A stretch of 64,000 nucleotides of DNA from Methylotenera sp. G11 (GTDB taxonomy: Bacteria > Pseudomonadota > Gammaproteobacteria > Burkholderiales > Methylophilaceae). Under the pieces are notes generated by a model that was not told where the DNA came from, did not search any database, and saw only the letters and a list, made by a program, of their open reading frames with translations. Shown here one piece after another: positions 50,193-59,482 of this stretch (its first letter is position 1; each line of letters starts with the position of its first letter). A program made the translations under genes and the position numbers. The stretch covers positions 2,170,001 to 2,234,000 of the forward strand of contig NZ_JUHH01000001.1 of assembly GCF_000799735.1 (NCBI RefSeq). The letters are read 5' to 3'.

Positions 50193-50534
50193 TTACCTGA
50201 TTTTTTGTAATTGAATGAGCAGTTCCGGAATATCTACCTGAATGATGTTCCAGAGTGTGTCGTTATCGATGCCAAGGTAACCGTGAATAAGCTGGTTGCG
50301 CGTGGCAATCATCATGCGCCACATGATGGCAGGATATTCTTCACGGATGCTCTGTGGAATATGCGTGGCGGCTTCGCCGATTAACTCCAGGTTACGAATC
50401 GTAGCATCGTAAGTAATCCCGCTATTTTCGAATCGCTCCTGGTCAAATCCCGAAGTGTAACTGATCACATTTTCGGAAAATTTGATCATGTCGGTGACAT
50501 AAAAACGCCATTCTCTAGCGTTCATTTCAGACAT
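50193..50534 (-). CDS. hepT: HepT-like (DUF86) ribonuclease toxin
   Basis: 113 residues, HEPN fold. The catalytic pattern RX4HXY is present as RNQLIHGY (R79, H84, Y86); the tyrosine is the residue AMPylated by MntA in studied systems. EAATHIPQSIREEYP is also typical. ATG 50534 overlaps the end of the antitoxin gene by 8 bases; ATG 50552 would overlap it more. The pair forms a type VII toxin-antitoxin module by family knowledge. Confidence 0.93.
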   Translation of the reverse strand: MSEMNAREWRFYVTDMIKFSENVISYTSGFDQERFENSGITYDATIRNLELIGEAATHIPQSIREEYPAIMWRMMIATRNQLIHGYLGIDNDTLWNIIQVDIPELLIQLQKIR

Positions 50535-50817
50535 TGATTGCCTCGCGTTCAATATGTGGGCGCAACTCCTGACGTAATGCTTTTTCGGTCACCAGGTCTA
50601 CAGGATTGTTCAGCAAGTCTTCAAGGTAGAACTGCACACCAAAATAACGCTGAGAGGTAGCGATGCCATCAAATCCTACTAAAATATCTACATCGCTGCT
50701 GCCGGTTGCAGAGTCGCGCGCGGTCGAGCCAAACAGTGCCAGCCGGGTAATGCCGTAGCGTTCGGCCAGTATGGGTTTGTGTTCGACAAGCAATTGAATT
50801 ACTTGTGATTTTTTCAT
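50527..50817 (-). CDS. mntA: MntA-type nucleotidyltransferase antitoxin
   Basis: 96 residues. The minimal nucleotidyltransferase motif GS-X10-DXD is at G30-S31 and D42/D44 (FGSTARDSATGSSDVDILVG). Homologs neutralise HepT by adding AMP to its active-site tyrosine. It is the upstream gene of the pair, and its stop lies within the HepT start. The pair stands alone between polA and the CinA-like gene, with no mobile-element traces. Confidence 0.93.
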   Translation of the reverse strand: MKKSQVIQLLVEHKPILAERYGITRLALFGSTARDSATGSSDVDILVGFDGIATSQRYFGVQFYLEDLLNNPVDLVTEKALRQELRPHIEREAINV

Positions 50818-50852
50818 AAGTGCTAGTTTAACAAAAAATCAGTCGAATTAGG

Positions 50853-50869
50853 GCGCATGACTAATGCGC
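50853..50869. repeat. Palindrome at the polA stop codon
   Basis: GCGCAT (50853-50858) and ATGCGC (50864-50869) with loop GACTA, spanning the polA stop. On the - strand no immediate T run follows, so terminator function is uncertain. Confidence 0.45.
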
Positions 50870-53650
50870 GCTTTCCCAGTTGCTGCCCACACCCACTTCC
50901 GCCAGCAGCGGTACATCCAGTCTGGCTACATGCTGCATGAGTTCCGGCAGCTTGCGTTTTACCAGGTCCAGCTCGTTCGCAGGCACTTCCAGCACCAGTT
51001 CGTCGTGTACCTGCATGATGAGTTTGGTTTGCAGTTTTTCGTCTTTAAGCCATTTGTCTACTGCAATCATCGCAAGTTTGATCAGGTCTGCCGCGGTGCC
51101 CTGCATCGGGGCATTGATGGCGGCGCGCTCGGCGCCGGCTCTTCTCATGCCATTTGCGCTATTGATTTCCGGCACCCATAACCGGCGGCCGAAATAGGTT
51201 TCAACATAACCTTTCTGCTTGGCGATTTCGCGTGTGTTCTGCATATATTCGCGCACACCGGGATAGCGCGCAAAGTAGCGTTCAATATAGCTTTGTGCCG
51301 CGCTGCGTTCGATGTTGAGGTTCTGCGCCAGGCCGAACGCGCTCATGCCGTAAATCAAGCCGAAGTTGATGACCTTGGCGTAGCGGCGCTGTTCGTTGTC
51401 CACGCTCTCACGGTCAACGCCGAAGATTTCGGCTGCGGTGGCGCGGTGAATGTCTTCATTATTGGCAAATGCATCCAGCATACCTTGATCCTGCGACAGA
51501 TGCGCCATGATGCGCAGCTCGATCTGTGAATAGTCGGCAGAGACAATCACGCTGCCTTGCGGGGCAATGAATGCTTCGCGGATACGGCGGCCTTCAGCCG
51601 AGCGCACCGGAATGTTCTGCAGGTTAGGGTCGGAACTGGCAAGGCGCCCGGTAATCGCAACGGCCTGATTGTAACTGGTGTGCACGCGACCGGTGGCCGG
51701 GTTGATCATGCGCGGCAATTTGTCGGTATAGGTCGACTTCAGCTTGGCAAGGCCGCGATACTCCAGCAGCACTTTTGGCAGCGGGTGATCGAGCGCCAGT
51801 TCCTGCAGCACGTCTTCATCGGTAGACGGGGTGCCGCTGGGGGTTTTCTTGAGCGGTTTGATCCCGAGCTTGCCGAACAGAATCTCCTGCAACTGTTTGG
51901 GCGACCCCAGGTTGAATGGCTGGCCTGCCAGTTCATAGGCCTGATTCTCCAGCGCGACCAGTTTCATGCCGATTTCATTACTTTGCGCGTTGAGCATGTT
52001 GGCATCAATCAGCACGCCGTTACGTTCGATCGTGAATAAAATATCGGATACCGGCATCTCGATCTGGCTGTAGATGTAATTTAGTTTTTCATCATTGGCA
52101 ATCTGCGGATACATGACCTCATGCAGTTGCAGTGTAATGTCTGCATCTTCTGCCGCGTATTCTGCAGCAGCTTCAACGGTTACCTGGTTAAAGCCTACCT
52201 GTTTTGCACCTTTGCCGGCCACTTCTTCAAAACTGATGGTCTTGATGCCTAAATGGCGCTCACTCAAGGCATCCATGCCATGCGATCTGTGCGATTCAAA
52301 CACATAGGATTGCAGCAGCGTGTCGTGCGCAATGCCATTCAGCCGGATGCCATGGTTTGCCAGTACATGCTGGTCGTATTTCAGGTTCTGGCCGACTTTT
52401 TTGATCGCCGGGTTTTCCAGAAATGGCTTGACCTTGCTGAGTGTCGCATTGAAATCGAGCTGCTGCGGCGCATCGAAATAATCATGCGTCAGCGGCAGGT
52501 AGGCGGCACTGCCGGCAGCGGTGCTAAACGACATGCCTACGAGTTTTGCCTGCATCGGGTCAAGGGAGGTGGTTTCGGTATCAAAGCAAACCAGTTCTGC
52601 CGAGGCGATTCTTTCCAGCCAGCTATCCAGCTGCTCCTGGCTCAGGATCGTTTCGTAATGGCGGGAACGGTTGGCAATGTAGGCCTGAGTGTCAGCTTGA
52701 GTCGCGGCCGCCGGTTCGGCGCTGCTGAACATATCCGCAGTCTGTGGCTGCCTGGGTTCTGCAGCAGTACTTGGCCTGCCATCCGGCATGTTTTCCAGTT
52801 CGCGTTTCCAGGATTTGAAGTCAAAATGGTCAAACAGTTCTGCCAGTCTGGCTTTGTCCGGCAATTGCGGCGCCAGGTCGCCCAGGTTTTCCTGAATGCC
52901 GACATCACAGCGTATCGTGATCAGTTCGCGTGCGGTAGGCAGCCAAGGCAGCGCTTTGCGCAGGTTCTCGCCGACAACGCCGGTAATCTGGTCGGCATTG
53001 GCGATGATGTTATCGAGCGAGCCGTATTGCTTGAGCCATTTTACAGCGGTTTTGGGGCCTACTTTCTCTACGCCCGGCACGTTGTCTGAAGTGTCGCCGA
53101 TCAGGATCAGGTAATCCACGATCAGGCTGGGCGGGATGCCGAATTTTTCTTCCACGCCGGCGACATCAAGTTTTTCATCCCCTTTCCTGAAGGCATTGGG
53201 CATGGTGTTGACGATGGTGATGTGCTCGTTCACCAGTTGCGCAATATCCTTATCGCCGGTAGAGATGATGACACGCATGCCTTCGCGTTCTGCCTGCTTT
53301 GCCAGCGCCCCGATCACATCGTCGGCTTCTACGCCTTCTTCGATAATCAGCGGCCAGCCCATGGCTTTGATGGCTTCGTGCAAAGGCGCTACCTGGCTGC
53401 GCAGGTCATCAGGCATGGACGCGCGGTTTGCTTTGTATTCCGGGTAAATATCATCGCGGAAGGTTTTGCCTTTGGCATCAAAGATGCACGCGCTGTAGTC
53501 CGCCGGGTAATCCTTGTGCAGGCGGCGCAGCATGTTAAGCACTCCCTGAATCGCACCGGTAGGTTCATTCAGGTGATTACGTAAATCAGGCATGGCGTGA
53601 AAGGCGCGGTAAAGATAGGATGAGCCATCCACCAGTAACAATGTTTTCAT
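50861..53650 (-). CDS. polA: DNA polymerase I
   Basis: 929-residue repair and Okazaki-fragment polymerase. The 5'-3' exonuclease domain opens LLLVDGSSYLYRAFHAMPDL and has DKDIAQLVN. The 3'-5' exonuclease has FDTETTSLDPMQ, with the catalytic Asp and Glu present, so proofreading should be active. The polymerase domain has VSADYSQIELRIMAHLS, RRYAKVINFGLIYGMSAFGL and IMQVHDELVLEV. It is full length, a single gene opposite the LOG-like gene. Confidence 0.98.
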   Translation of the reverse strand: MKTLLLVDGSSYLYRAFHAMPDLRNHLNEPTGAIQGVLNMLRRLHKDYPADYSACIFDAKGKTFRDDIYPEYKANRASMPDDLRSQVAPLHEAIKAMGWPLIIEEGVEADDVIGALAKQAEREGMRVIISTGDKDIAQLVNEHITIVNTMPNAFRKGDEKLDVAGVEEKFGIPPSLIVDYLILIGDTSDNVPGVEKVGPKTAVKWLKQYGSLDNIIANADQITGVVGENLRKALPWLPTARELITIRCDVGIQENLGDLAPQLPDKARLAELFDHFDFKSWKRELENMPDGRPSTAAEPRQPQTADMFSSAEPAAATQADTQAYIANRSRHYETILSQEQLDSWLERIASAELVCFDTETTSLDPMQAKLVGMSFSTAAGSAAYLPLTHDYFDAPQQLDFNATLSKVKPFLENPAIKKVGQNLKYDQHVLANHGIRLNGIAHDTLLQSYVFESHRSHGMDALSERHLGIKTISFEEVAGKGAKQVGFNQVTVEAAAEYAAEDADITLQLHEVMYPQIANDEKLNYIYSQIEMPVSDILFTIERNGVLIDANMLNAQSNEIGMKLVALENQAYELAGQPFNLGSPKQLQEILFGKLGIKPLKKTPSGTPSTDEDVLQELALDHPLPKVLLEYRGLAKLKSTYTDKLPRMINPATGRVHTSYNQAVAITGRLASSDPNLQNIPVRSAEGRRIREAFIAPQGSVIVSADYSQIELRIMAHLSQDQGMLDAFANNEDIHRATAAEIFGVDRESVDNEQRRYAKVINFGLIYGMSAFGLAQNLNIERSAAQSYIERYFARYPGVREYMQNTREIAKQKGYVETYFGRRLWVPEINSANGMRRAGAERAAINAPMQGTAADLIKLAMIAVDKWLKDEKLQTKLIMQVHDELVLEVPANELDLVKRKLPELMQHVARLDVPLLAEVGVGSNWESAH

Positions 53651-53897
53651 GTAAAGATCCAGGTTCTTCGAGCAGGGGCTGGCAGGCTTGCATTCAGGCC
53701 TGGCCGGGTTTCTGCAAATAGTTGCAATTTGTAGTTGCTAACAGTTTTTTAATTGCTAACATAATAAAACATCTGGGCGTTTATAGATGGAGATTTTGTT
53801 AAGGAAGCGCTGATTAATTGAGCGGGCGTGATGGGAGTACCCGAAAAGGGCGTCGCCATTCAACAGTGTTTACTGAATCCTATGAAGGTGATTTATT
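53651..53897. other. Divergent intergenic region polA / LOG-like gene
   Basis: 247 bases without a gene. TTGCTAACA occurs twice, at 53735 and 53753, 18 bases apart, in an A+T-rich stretch; they might be paired binding sites. The LOG-like gene has SD GAAGGTGA. No promoter could be set with confidence. Confidence 0.4.
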
Positions 53898-54626
53898 ATG
53901 TCAGTCGATAAAAAAATTCCGGCAAGCAGGGCATCTCGGGTGAGGGATGTTCAGAAAAGCGGCCATGCATCATGGCAAGCCTTTGAAATTATGGCCGAGT
54001 TTGTAAGCGCAACCGAGCGCTTAAAGGAGATCACGCCGGCGGTGTCCATTTTTGGCGGGGCGCGAATCAAGCCCGGCACCCCTTATTACGAACTTACCGA
54101 GAAAATCGCCCGCATGCTGTCCGATGCAGGCTTCAGCGTCATATCCGGTGGCGGCCCAGGTATTATGGAAGCGGCCAATAAAGGCGCTTTTGCCGGTTAT
54201 TCGCCTAGCGTTGGCCTGAATATTGAATTGCCGCATGAACAGAACAGCAATCCGTATCAGGATATCAGCCAAAACTTCAAGCATTTTTTCATGCGCAAAG
54301 TCATGTTCGTGAAAAATGCCAGCGCCTATGTGGTGCTGCCAGGCGGCTTCGGCACGCTGGATGAACTCATGGAGTGCATTACGCTGGTACAGACAGGCAA
54401 GACATTGAACATGCCGATTATCCTGGTATGTGAACCATTCTGGCGTGGCCTGGTTGACTGGATCAAGACCACATTGATTGATGAGGCCATGATTTCACCG
54501 GAAGACCTGGATCTGATCCAGATTATCGATGAACCGGAAATGATCGTGGCGGCGATATTCAAGCATTATGAAACCCGGGGCTTTAAACTCTCGCCGGAAG
54601 AAGAGCGCATTCAGCTTTATTTATAA
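53898..54626 (+). CDS. LOG-family Rossmann-fold protein (TIGR00730-like)
   Basis: 242 residues. GGGPGIM (84-90) and PGGFGTLDE (148-156), with R133 before the latter, are the signatures of the lysine-decarboxylase-like/LOG group, which remove ribose phosphate from nucleoside monophosphates. Its natural substrate here is unknown. It starts a + strand run to DUF2782 and thrB. Confidence 0.9.
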   Translation: MSVDKKIPASRASRVRDVQKSGHASWQAFEIMAEFVSATERLKEITPAVSIFGGARIKPGTPYYELTEKIARMLSDAGFSVISGGGPGIMEAANKGAFAGYSPSVGLNIELPHEQNSNPYQDISQNFKHFFMRKVMFVKNASAYVVLPGGFGTLDELMECITLVQTGKTLNMPIILVCEPFWRGLVDWIKTTLIDEAMISPEDLDLIQIIDEPEMIVAAIFKHYETRGFKLSPEEERIQLYL

Positions 54627-54704
54627 AGAAAAGCCTTATATTGCATTATCTTTGATAGAATGTTTTGTAATAAAAAGTCTCACTTAAGAATAGGTGTTTA
54701 ACGT

Positions 54705-55055
54705 ATGTTTAAAAATCATAAAGTGGCAGGTGCATTGTTATTGGGGCTGATGCTGATGCCTTTGTTTGCGCAGAGTGCGGAAATGCCCAAGAATTTGCAG
54801 CCGCTTGAGGAAATACCGCCACCTAAGCTGAGTACGGAGGCTGATCCTGATGAGCCGGAAATCACTATCGTTAAAAAGGGCAATGGCGAAACGGTTGAAG
54901 AGTATCGTATGAACGGCGAGCTTTATATGATGAAAATCACCCCTTCACACGGCGTGCCTTATTACCTGTATAAAGAAGACCAGGATGGTGGCTGGACCAA
55001 TTCCGGACCTAACCCGCCCTTGGCTATTCCAAAATGGACGATCTTCAGATTCTAG
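54705..55055 (+). CDS. DUF2782 domain protein
   Basis: 116-residue exported protein: a signal peptide (about 1-24, ending LFAQSA), a proline- and acid-rich linker, then ITIVKKGNGETVEEYRMNGE, YMMKITPSHGVPYYLY and the ending PKWTIFRF, which match DUF2782. The gene is commonly found between polA and thrB in betaproteobacteria. Function unknown. Confidence 0.88.
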   Translation: MFKNHKVAGALLLGLMLMPLFAQSAEMPKNLQPLEEIPPPKLSTEADPDEPEITIVKKGNGETVEEYRMNGELYMMKITPSHGVPYYLYKEDQDGGWTNSGPNPPLAIPKWTIFRF

Positions 55056-55072
55056 GAATCATGCGCTGGATC

Positions 55073-55122
55073 GCTGTTAAATAATTAAAGAGGGTTATTG
55101 CCCTCTTTAATTATTTAACAGC
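55073..55122. terminator. 22-bp perfect inverted repeat / terminator after the DUF2782 gene
   Basis: Arms at 55073-55094 and 55101-55122 are perfectly complementary over 22 bases, with loop TTATTG. The inner part, AAAGAGGG/CCCTCTTT, looks like a terminator with T-rich continuation, but the arms extend well beyond the usual length. It sits 41 bases before thrB. Confidence 0.8.
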
Positions 55123-55163
55123 AGCTGGTTTTCCCTTTAAATTCTCATTTAAATATTTCATTT

Positions 55164-56114
55164 ATGTCTGTTTTTACCTCAGTTAGCATTCAAGAATTAC
55201 AGGTTTGGCTTCAGGGTTACGCAATCGGTGAAGTCGTTGAGCTGAAAGGTATTTCATCAGGCATTACCAATACCAATTATTTCGTCACGACCACGCAGGG
55301 TAAGTATGTGCTCACCTTGTTTGAGCATAACTCCATGGAGGAGCTGCCTTATTTCATCGATCTGATGAGCCATCTTGCGACTCACGGAGTGCCCTGCCCG
55401 CAGCCCATTGCCAGTCAGGCCGGTGTCAGCCTGCATATGCTGAATGGCAAGCCTGCGGTTCTTATCAGTTGCCTGAACGGACAGGATATCAAGGTGCCGG
55501 GAGTTGTGCATTGCGCAGAGGTTGGCGCAGTGCTGGCAAGAATGCATATTGCCGGCCAGTCATTTGTTGAGCATGTGTCAGATATCACAGGTAAGCCGCA
55601 TCGCAATCCGCGCGATGTCGACTGGCGCATCAGAACCGCCGGACAGGTCATGCCGCATCTTACCGCAGAAGACCAGCAGCTATTAAAGGATACCCTGGAG
55701 TTTCAATCAGCCCTGAATGTTTCCGAGCTGCCCAGAGGCATTATCCATGCAGACCTGTTCCGCGATAATGTGCTGTTTGATGGTGATAAAGTCGGCGGCC
55801 TCATTGATTTTTATTATGCCTGCAATGATTTCTTTGCCTATGACCTGGCGATTGCGGTGAATGACTGGTGCGTACAGGCAGATGGTGCACTGGATAATGC
55901 AAGGCTGGATGCCATGCTGGAAGCCTACCAGGCGGTTCGGCCGTTAACCGGAGCGGAGCAGGCGGCATGGAACAGCATGCTGCGTATTGCGGCGCTGCGT
56001 TTCTGGCTGTCTCGCCTGTATGACAAGATTTACCCGCAGGATGGTGAATTAACGCATGCAAAAGATCCTGATCATTTTAAAAACATATTGAAACTGCGAA
56101 TCGAACAGCGCTAA
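55164..56114 (+). CDS. thrB: Homoserine kinase (APH-fold type)
   Basis: 316-residue enzyme that phosphorylates homoserine for threonine synthesis; this is the choline-kinase-like type, not the GHMP type of E. coli. The catalytic segment IIHADLFRDNVLFDGDK has HxDxxxxN, and GLIDFYYACND the metal-binding Asp. The N-terminal MSVFTSVSIQELQVWLQGYA matches family members. The start follows a 22-bp inverted repeat, so it probably has its own promoter. Confidence 0.95.
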   Translation: MSVFTSVSIQELQVWLQGYAIGEVVELKGISSGITNTNYFVTTTQGKYVLTLFEHNSMEELPYFIDLMSHLATHGVPCPQPIASQAGVSLHMLNGKPAVLISCLNGQDIKVPGVVHCAEVGAVLARMHIAGQSFVEHVSDITGKPHRNPRDVDWRIRTAGQVMPHLTAEDQQLLKDTLEFQSALNVSELPRGIIHADLFRDNVLFDGDKVGGLIDFYYACNDFFAYDLAIAVNDWCVQADGALDNARLDAMLEAYQAVRPLTGAEQAAWNSMLRIAALRFWLSRLYDKIYPQDGELTHAKDPDHFKNILKLRIEQR

Positions 56115-56154
56115 CCCTGGCGTTAGAATCGGCTGGTAACGGAAGATAAATATC

Positions 56155-56907
56155 ATGGCAGAAAACCTGGAAACTCAAGCGCTCATAATCAAGCAGGTGC
56201 CGATCGGCAATGCCTGGGTCTGGATTGTGAAAGGCTTCCACTTATTTAAAGCAAACCCTGCCATGTGGATTATTCTGCTGGTGCTTTATCTGGCCATCAT
56301 GATTCCGGTTTCCATGCTGCCGGTGATCGGCTCCGTGGTGAGTACTTTATTGGCGCCGGTGTTTGCGGCGGGCATGATGTGGGGCTGCCAGGCGCTGGTG
56401 AAGAACCAGGATCTGGAAATCAACCACCTGTTCGAGGGATTCAAGAAAAATACCGCACAGCTCATCAGTATCGGCGGCATCTATATGGTGAGCCTGCTGC
56501 TGGTTGCGGTGATTGTCGTGCTGGCGCTGGATAAGGAAACGGCGGAGCTGCTGGTGCAGGGCAAAGACCTGAGCCCGGAGCAGGCAGACGGCATGCTGAT
56601 GCCTATCATGATCGCGTTGCTGCTGATCATGCCGGTCTTGATGGCATATTGGTTTGCGCCGGTGCTGGCAGGCTTGCATCATCTGAGCGCCATAGAGGCA
56701 ATGAAACTGAGTTTTGCCGCCTGCCTGAAAAACATGCTGCCATTTTTACTGTATGGCCTGATTTTCATGGTGCTGCTGATTGTCGCGATCATCCCGTTCG
56801 GCCTGGGACTGGTCGTGGTTGTGCCGATGATGATGACCAGCTTGTATAGCAGTTATGCGGATGTGTTTGGGATTGAGTCGACCATTCCAGCACCGCCTGA
56901 TATTTAA
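56155..56907 (+). CDS. BPSS1780-family membrane protein
   Basis: 250 residues with about five or six hydrophobic segments, including MWIILLVLYLAIMIPVSMLP and FLLYGLIFMVLLIVAIIPFG. The start IKQVPIGNAWVWIVKGFHLF and the pattern KNQDLEINHLFEGFKKN match this beta-proteobacterial family, which lies near thrB. Function unknown. GGAAGATAA precedes ATG 56155. Confidence 0.82.
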   Translation: MAENLETQALIIKQVPIGNAWVWIVKGFHLFKANPAMWIILLVLYLAIMIPVSMLPVIGSVVSTLLAPVFAAGMMWGCQALVKNQDLEINHLFEGFKKNTAQLISIGGIYMVSLLLVAVIVVLALDKETAELLVQGKDLSPEQADGMLMPIMIALLLIMPVLMAYWFAPVLAGLHHLSAIEAMKLSFAACLKNMLPFLLYGLIFMVLLIVAIIPFGLGLVVVVPMMMTSLYSSYADVFGIESTIPAPPDI

Positions 56908-56949
56908 TTCAAATTATTAAGTTCTGAGTAGATTTCGCCCAACTGGCGA

Positions 56950-56983
56950 GTTTCTTTCTTTTGCTTAGCCAAAAGAAAGAAAC
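56950..56983. repeat. Purine/pyrimidine hairpin at the edge of a palindromic repeat
   Basis: GTTTCTTTCTTTTG (56950-56963) and CAAAAGAAAGAAAC (56970-56983) form a 14-bp perfect stem with loop CTTAGC. It directly precedes the larger palindrome at 57001-57142. Confidence 0.75.
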
Positions 56984-57000
56984 CAAAGAAAAGGCTACCC

Positions 57001-57142
57001 TCAGCCACTTAACCCTGCGTTGCTCAGCTTCATGGACGGCAATCGAAACTCACCCTTACAAGCCAATAATACTGGCTTGTAAGGATTCAAACAGTCGATT
57101 GCCGACGACCTCCATGAAGCCTGCGCTACTCGGCGTGGCTGA
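57001..57142. repeat. Long interrupted palindrome (REP/BIME-like element)
   Basis: Nested arms: TCAGCCAC/GTGGCTGA (57001-57008/57135-57142), CTTCATGGA/TCCATGAAG (57028-57036/57111-57119), CGGCAATCGA/TCGATTGCCG (57037-57046/57095-57104) and CTTACAAGCCA/TGGCTTGTAAG (57055-57065/57073-57083). It fills most of the 349-base gap between BPSS1780 and uvrD and encodes no credible protein. It looks like a dispersed intergenic repeat; copy number cannot be judged from this window. Confidence 0.7.
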
Positions 57143-57256
57143 ATGGGACTAGTGCTGAGCGCGAAGGCGATCAGGATTGCTTCATTACTGACAGTGAAGG
57201 TATAGAGTTTCTATCTGTGTGAATCTGTGTTTATCTGTGGCTAAATAAACCAAAAC

Positions 57257-59482
57257 TCAAATCGGTGTCAGTTTGGCAAATTCCAGTGCCAGCCATTTCA
57301 AACCTTCGCGTCCGAAATTCACCTGTACACGCATGTCGTTAGCGTTGCCTTCGTAACTCACTACAACACCGTTACCAAACTTGTTATGTGCGACCTGTTG
57401 CCCGATTTTCCACGGCATGGCATTTTTCTGGGTGCTGCTCTGCTGTTTGCTCATCATGGCAGGCAGTTCGCTGTAATCGCGGCTGCTGCCTGATTTTGCA
57501 ACCGGCTTGCTGTTCAGGTGCTTGAGCAGTTCATCCGGAATTTCATCCAGAAAACGTGACGGGATGCCGTAGCGCACCTGCCCATGCAGCATGCGGCTTT
57601 GCGCGTGGCTGATGTACAGGCGCTGCCTGGCGCGCGTCACCGCTACATACATCAGGCGGCGTTCTTCTTCGAGGCCATTGGCTTCAAAGGTGCTTTGCTC
57701 ATGCGGAAATAAACCTTCTTCCATGCCGCTGATGAATACGGCTTTGAATTCCAGACCTTTGGATGCATGCACCGTCATCAGCTGCAGGGCTTCGCGGCCG
57801 ACATCGGCCTGGTGTTCGCCAGCTTCTAAACTCGCATGGCTCAGGAACTGCGTCAGCAGGTCCTGCTCGGTTTCGCCATCCACATTGTTGTGGTTGCCGA
57901 AATCCTGCCTGGTAAAAGCTACGGCAGCAGTCACCAGCTCTTCCAGGTTGGCAATGCGGTCTTCACCTTCTTTTTCGTTCTGGTAGTGCGCTTTCAGCCC
58001 GGATAGCGTGGTTGCCAGCTCGGTGAGTTCTGCCAGCGTGATGCCATAGGCTTCATCCACCATGTGCCGGATCAGCGCAACAAACCCTTCAATGCCTTTG
58101 GCGCCGGGTTTACCGTTGCCAACCTTATTGATAGCGGCCTGCCACAGGCTGCAATTTCCGGCACGGGCGGATTCCTGCAATTGTTCCAGGCTGCGCGCAC
58201 CGATGCCGCGTGCCGGGAAGTTGATCACGCGCAGCAGTGCCGTGTCATCGTTGGCATTGGCGATCAGGCGCATGTAAGCCAGTGCATGCTTGATTTCGGC
58301 CCGCTCGAAGAAGCGCAGGCCACCGTATACGCGGTAAGGCAGGTTGGCTGAAAAAAACGCATGCTCAAGGATGCGTGATTGTGCATTGGAGCGATAGAGC
58401 AGGGCGATGTCGCCCAGTTCGGTGCCTTCTGCGTGCAGCATCTTGATTTCATCGACGATGAATTGTGCTTCGTCGTTATCGTTATAAGCCTGGTAGACGC
58501 GGATCGGCTCACCGGCGCCGGCCGATGTCCACAGGTTCTTGCCCAGGCGGTTCTTGTTGTGTGAGATGATCGCATTGGCAGCATTCAGGATGTTGCTGTG
58601 TGAACGGTAGTTCTCTTCCAGTTTCACTACGTGCTGGATGTGGAAGTCACTTTCAAAATCACGCATATTGCCTACGCGCGCGCCGCGGAAACCATAGATG
58701 GACTGATCGTCATCACCCACGGCGAACATGCAGTTGTCTTTGCCTGCCAGCAGTTTCAGCCAAAGGTATTGCAGGCGGTTGGTATCCTGAAACTCATCTA
58801 CCAGTATATACCTGAAACGGTTCTGGTAATGCTGGCGGACATTGGCATCGCGCTCCAGCAGTTCGTAGCAGCGCAGCAGCAGTTCAGCAAAGTCGGCAAC
58901 GCCATCGCGCTGGCATTGTTTGTCATATTCTTCAAAGATTTCGCGCAGTTTCTGCGTGTGCGGGTCATAGGCATCTACTGCATGCGCACGCAGGCCTTCA
59001 TCTTTGCAGCCGTTGATGAAATTCTGCACCTGCTTGGGCGGGAATTTCTCATCATCCACATTCAGCTGTTTCATCAGGCGCTTGATGACAGACAACTGAT
59101 CTGCAATATCCAGTATCTGGAAGCTTGCCGGCAGTCCGGCTTCGCGGTGATGCGCCCGCAGCAGGCGATTGCACAAGCCGTGGAAAGTGCCTACCCACAT
59201 GCCGCGGGTGTTGATGGGCAGCGAGGCTGTAATGCGGGTGAGCATTTCCTTGGCGGCTTTGTTGGTGAAAGTTACCGCCAGCAGTCCTGTCGGCGAAACC
59301 TGTCCGGTCTGGATCAGCCAGGCGATACGTGCCGTGAGTACACGGGTTTTGCCGCTGCCGGCGCCTGCCAGGATCAAGGCCGATTGCTGCGGGAGCGTGA
59401 CGGCTTCAAGCTGTTTGTTGTTGAGTCCGGCCAGGAGCGGATCTTGGGTTGTGCTTTGGGGGTGAGGGTTTTGGCTATTCAT
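57257..59482 (-). CDS. uvrD: DNA helicase II
   Basis: 741-residue SF1 3'-5' helicase for excision and mismatch repair. Walker A AGAGSGKT, then TFTNKAAKEM, VDEFQDTNRLQYLWLKLL and GDDDQSIYGFRGA are intact; VTRARQRLYISHA is motif VI. The C-terminal region AHNKFGNGVVVSYEG is the UvrD/PcrA Tudor-like domain. ATG 59482 (MNSQNPHPQ) is chosen; ATG 59491 and GTG 59509 are alternatives without a better SD. Confidence 0.96.
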   Translation of the reverse strand: MNSQNPHPQSTTQDPLLAGLNNKQLEAVTLPQQSALILAGAGSGKTRVLTARIAWLIQTGQVSPTGLLAVTFTNKAAKEMLTRITASLPINTRGMWVGTFHGLCNRLLRAHHREAGLPASFQILDIADQLSVIKRLMKQLNVDDEKFPPKQVQNFINGCKDEGLRAHAVDAYDPHTQKLREIFEEYDKQCQRDGVADFAELLLRCYELLERDANVRQHYQNRFRYILVDEFQDTNRLQYLWLKLLAGKDNCMFAVGDDDQSIYGFRGARVGNMRDFESDFHIQHVVKLEENYRSHSNILNAANAIISHNKNRLGKNLWTSAGAGEPIRVYQAYNDNDEAQFIVDEIKMLHAEGTELGDIALLYRSNAQSRILEHAFFSANLPYRVYGGLRFFERAEIKHALAYMRLIANANDDTALLRVINFPARGIGARSLEQLQESARAGNCSLWQAAINKVGNGKPGAKGIEGFVALIRHMVDEAYGITLAELTELATTLSGLKAHYQNEKEGEDRIANLEELVTAAVAFTRQDFGNHNNVDGETEQDLLTQFLSHASLEAGEHQADVGREALQLMTVHASKGLEFKAVFISGMEEGLFPHEQSTFEANGLEEERRLMYVAVTRARQRLYISHAQSRMLHGQVRYGIPSRFLDEIPDELLKHLNSKPVAKSGSSRDYSELPAMMSKQQSSTQKNAMPWKIGQQVAHNKFGNGVVVSYEGNANDMRVQVNFGREGLKWLALEFAKLTPI

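Noticed and set aside
52253-53089. 278-codon + strand frame opposite polA
   Set aside because: It is antisense to conserved polA sequence and has no domain.
56961-57152. 63-codon + strand frame within the palindromic repeat
   Set aside because: The sequence is a nested palindrome; the translated product has no family likeness.
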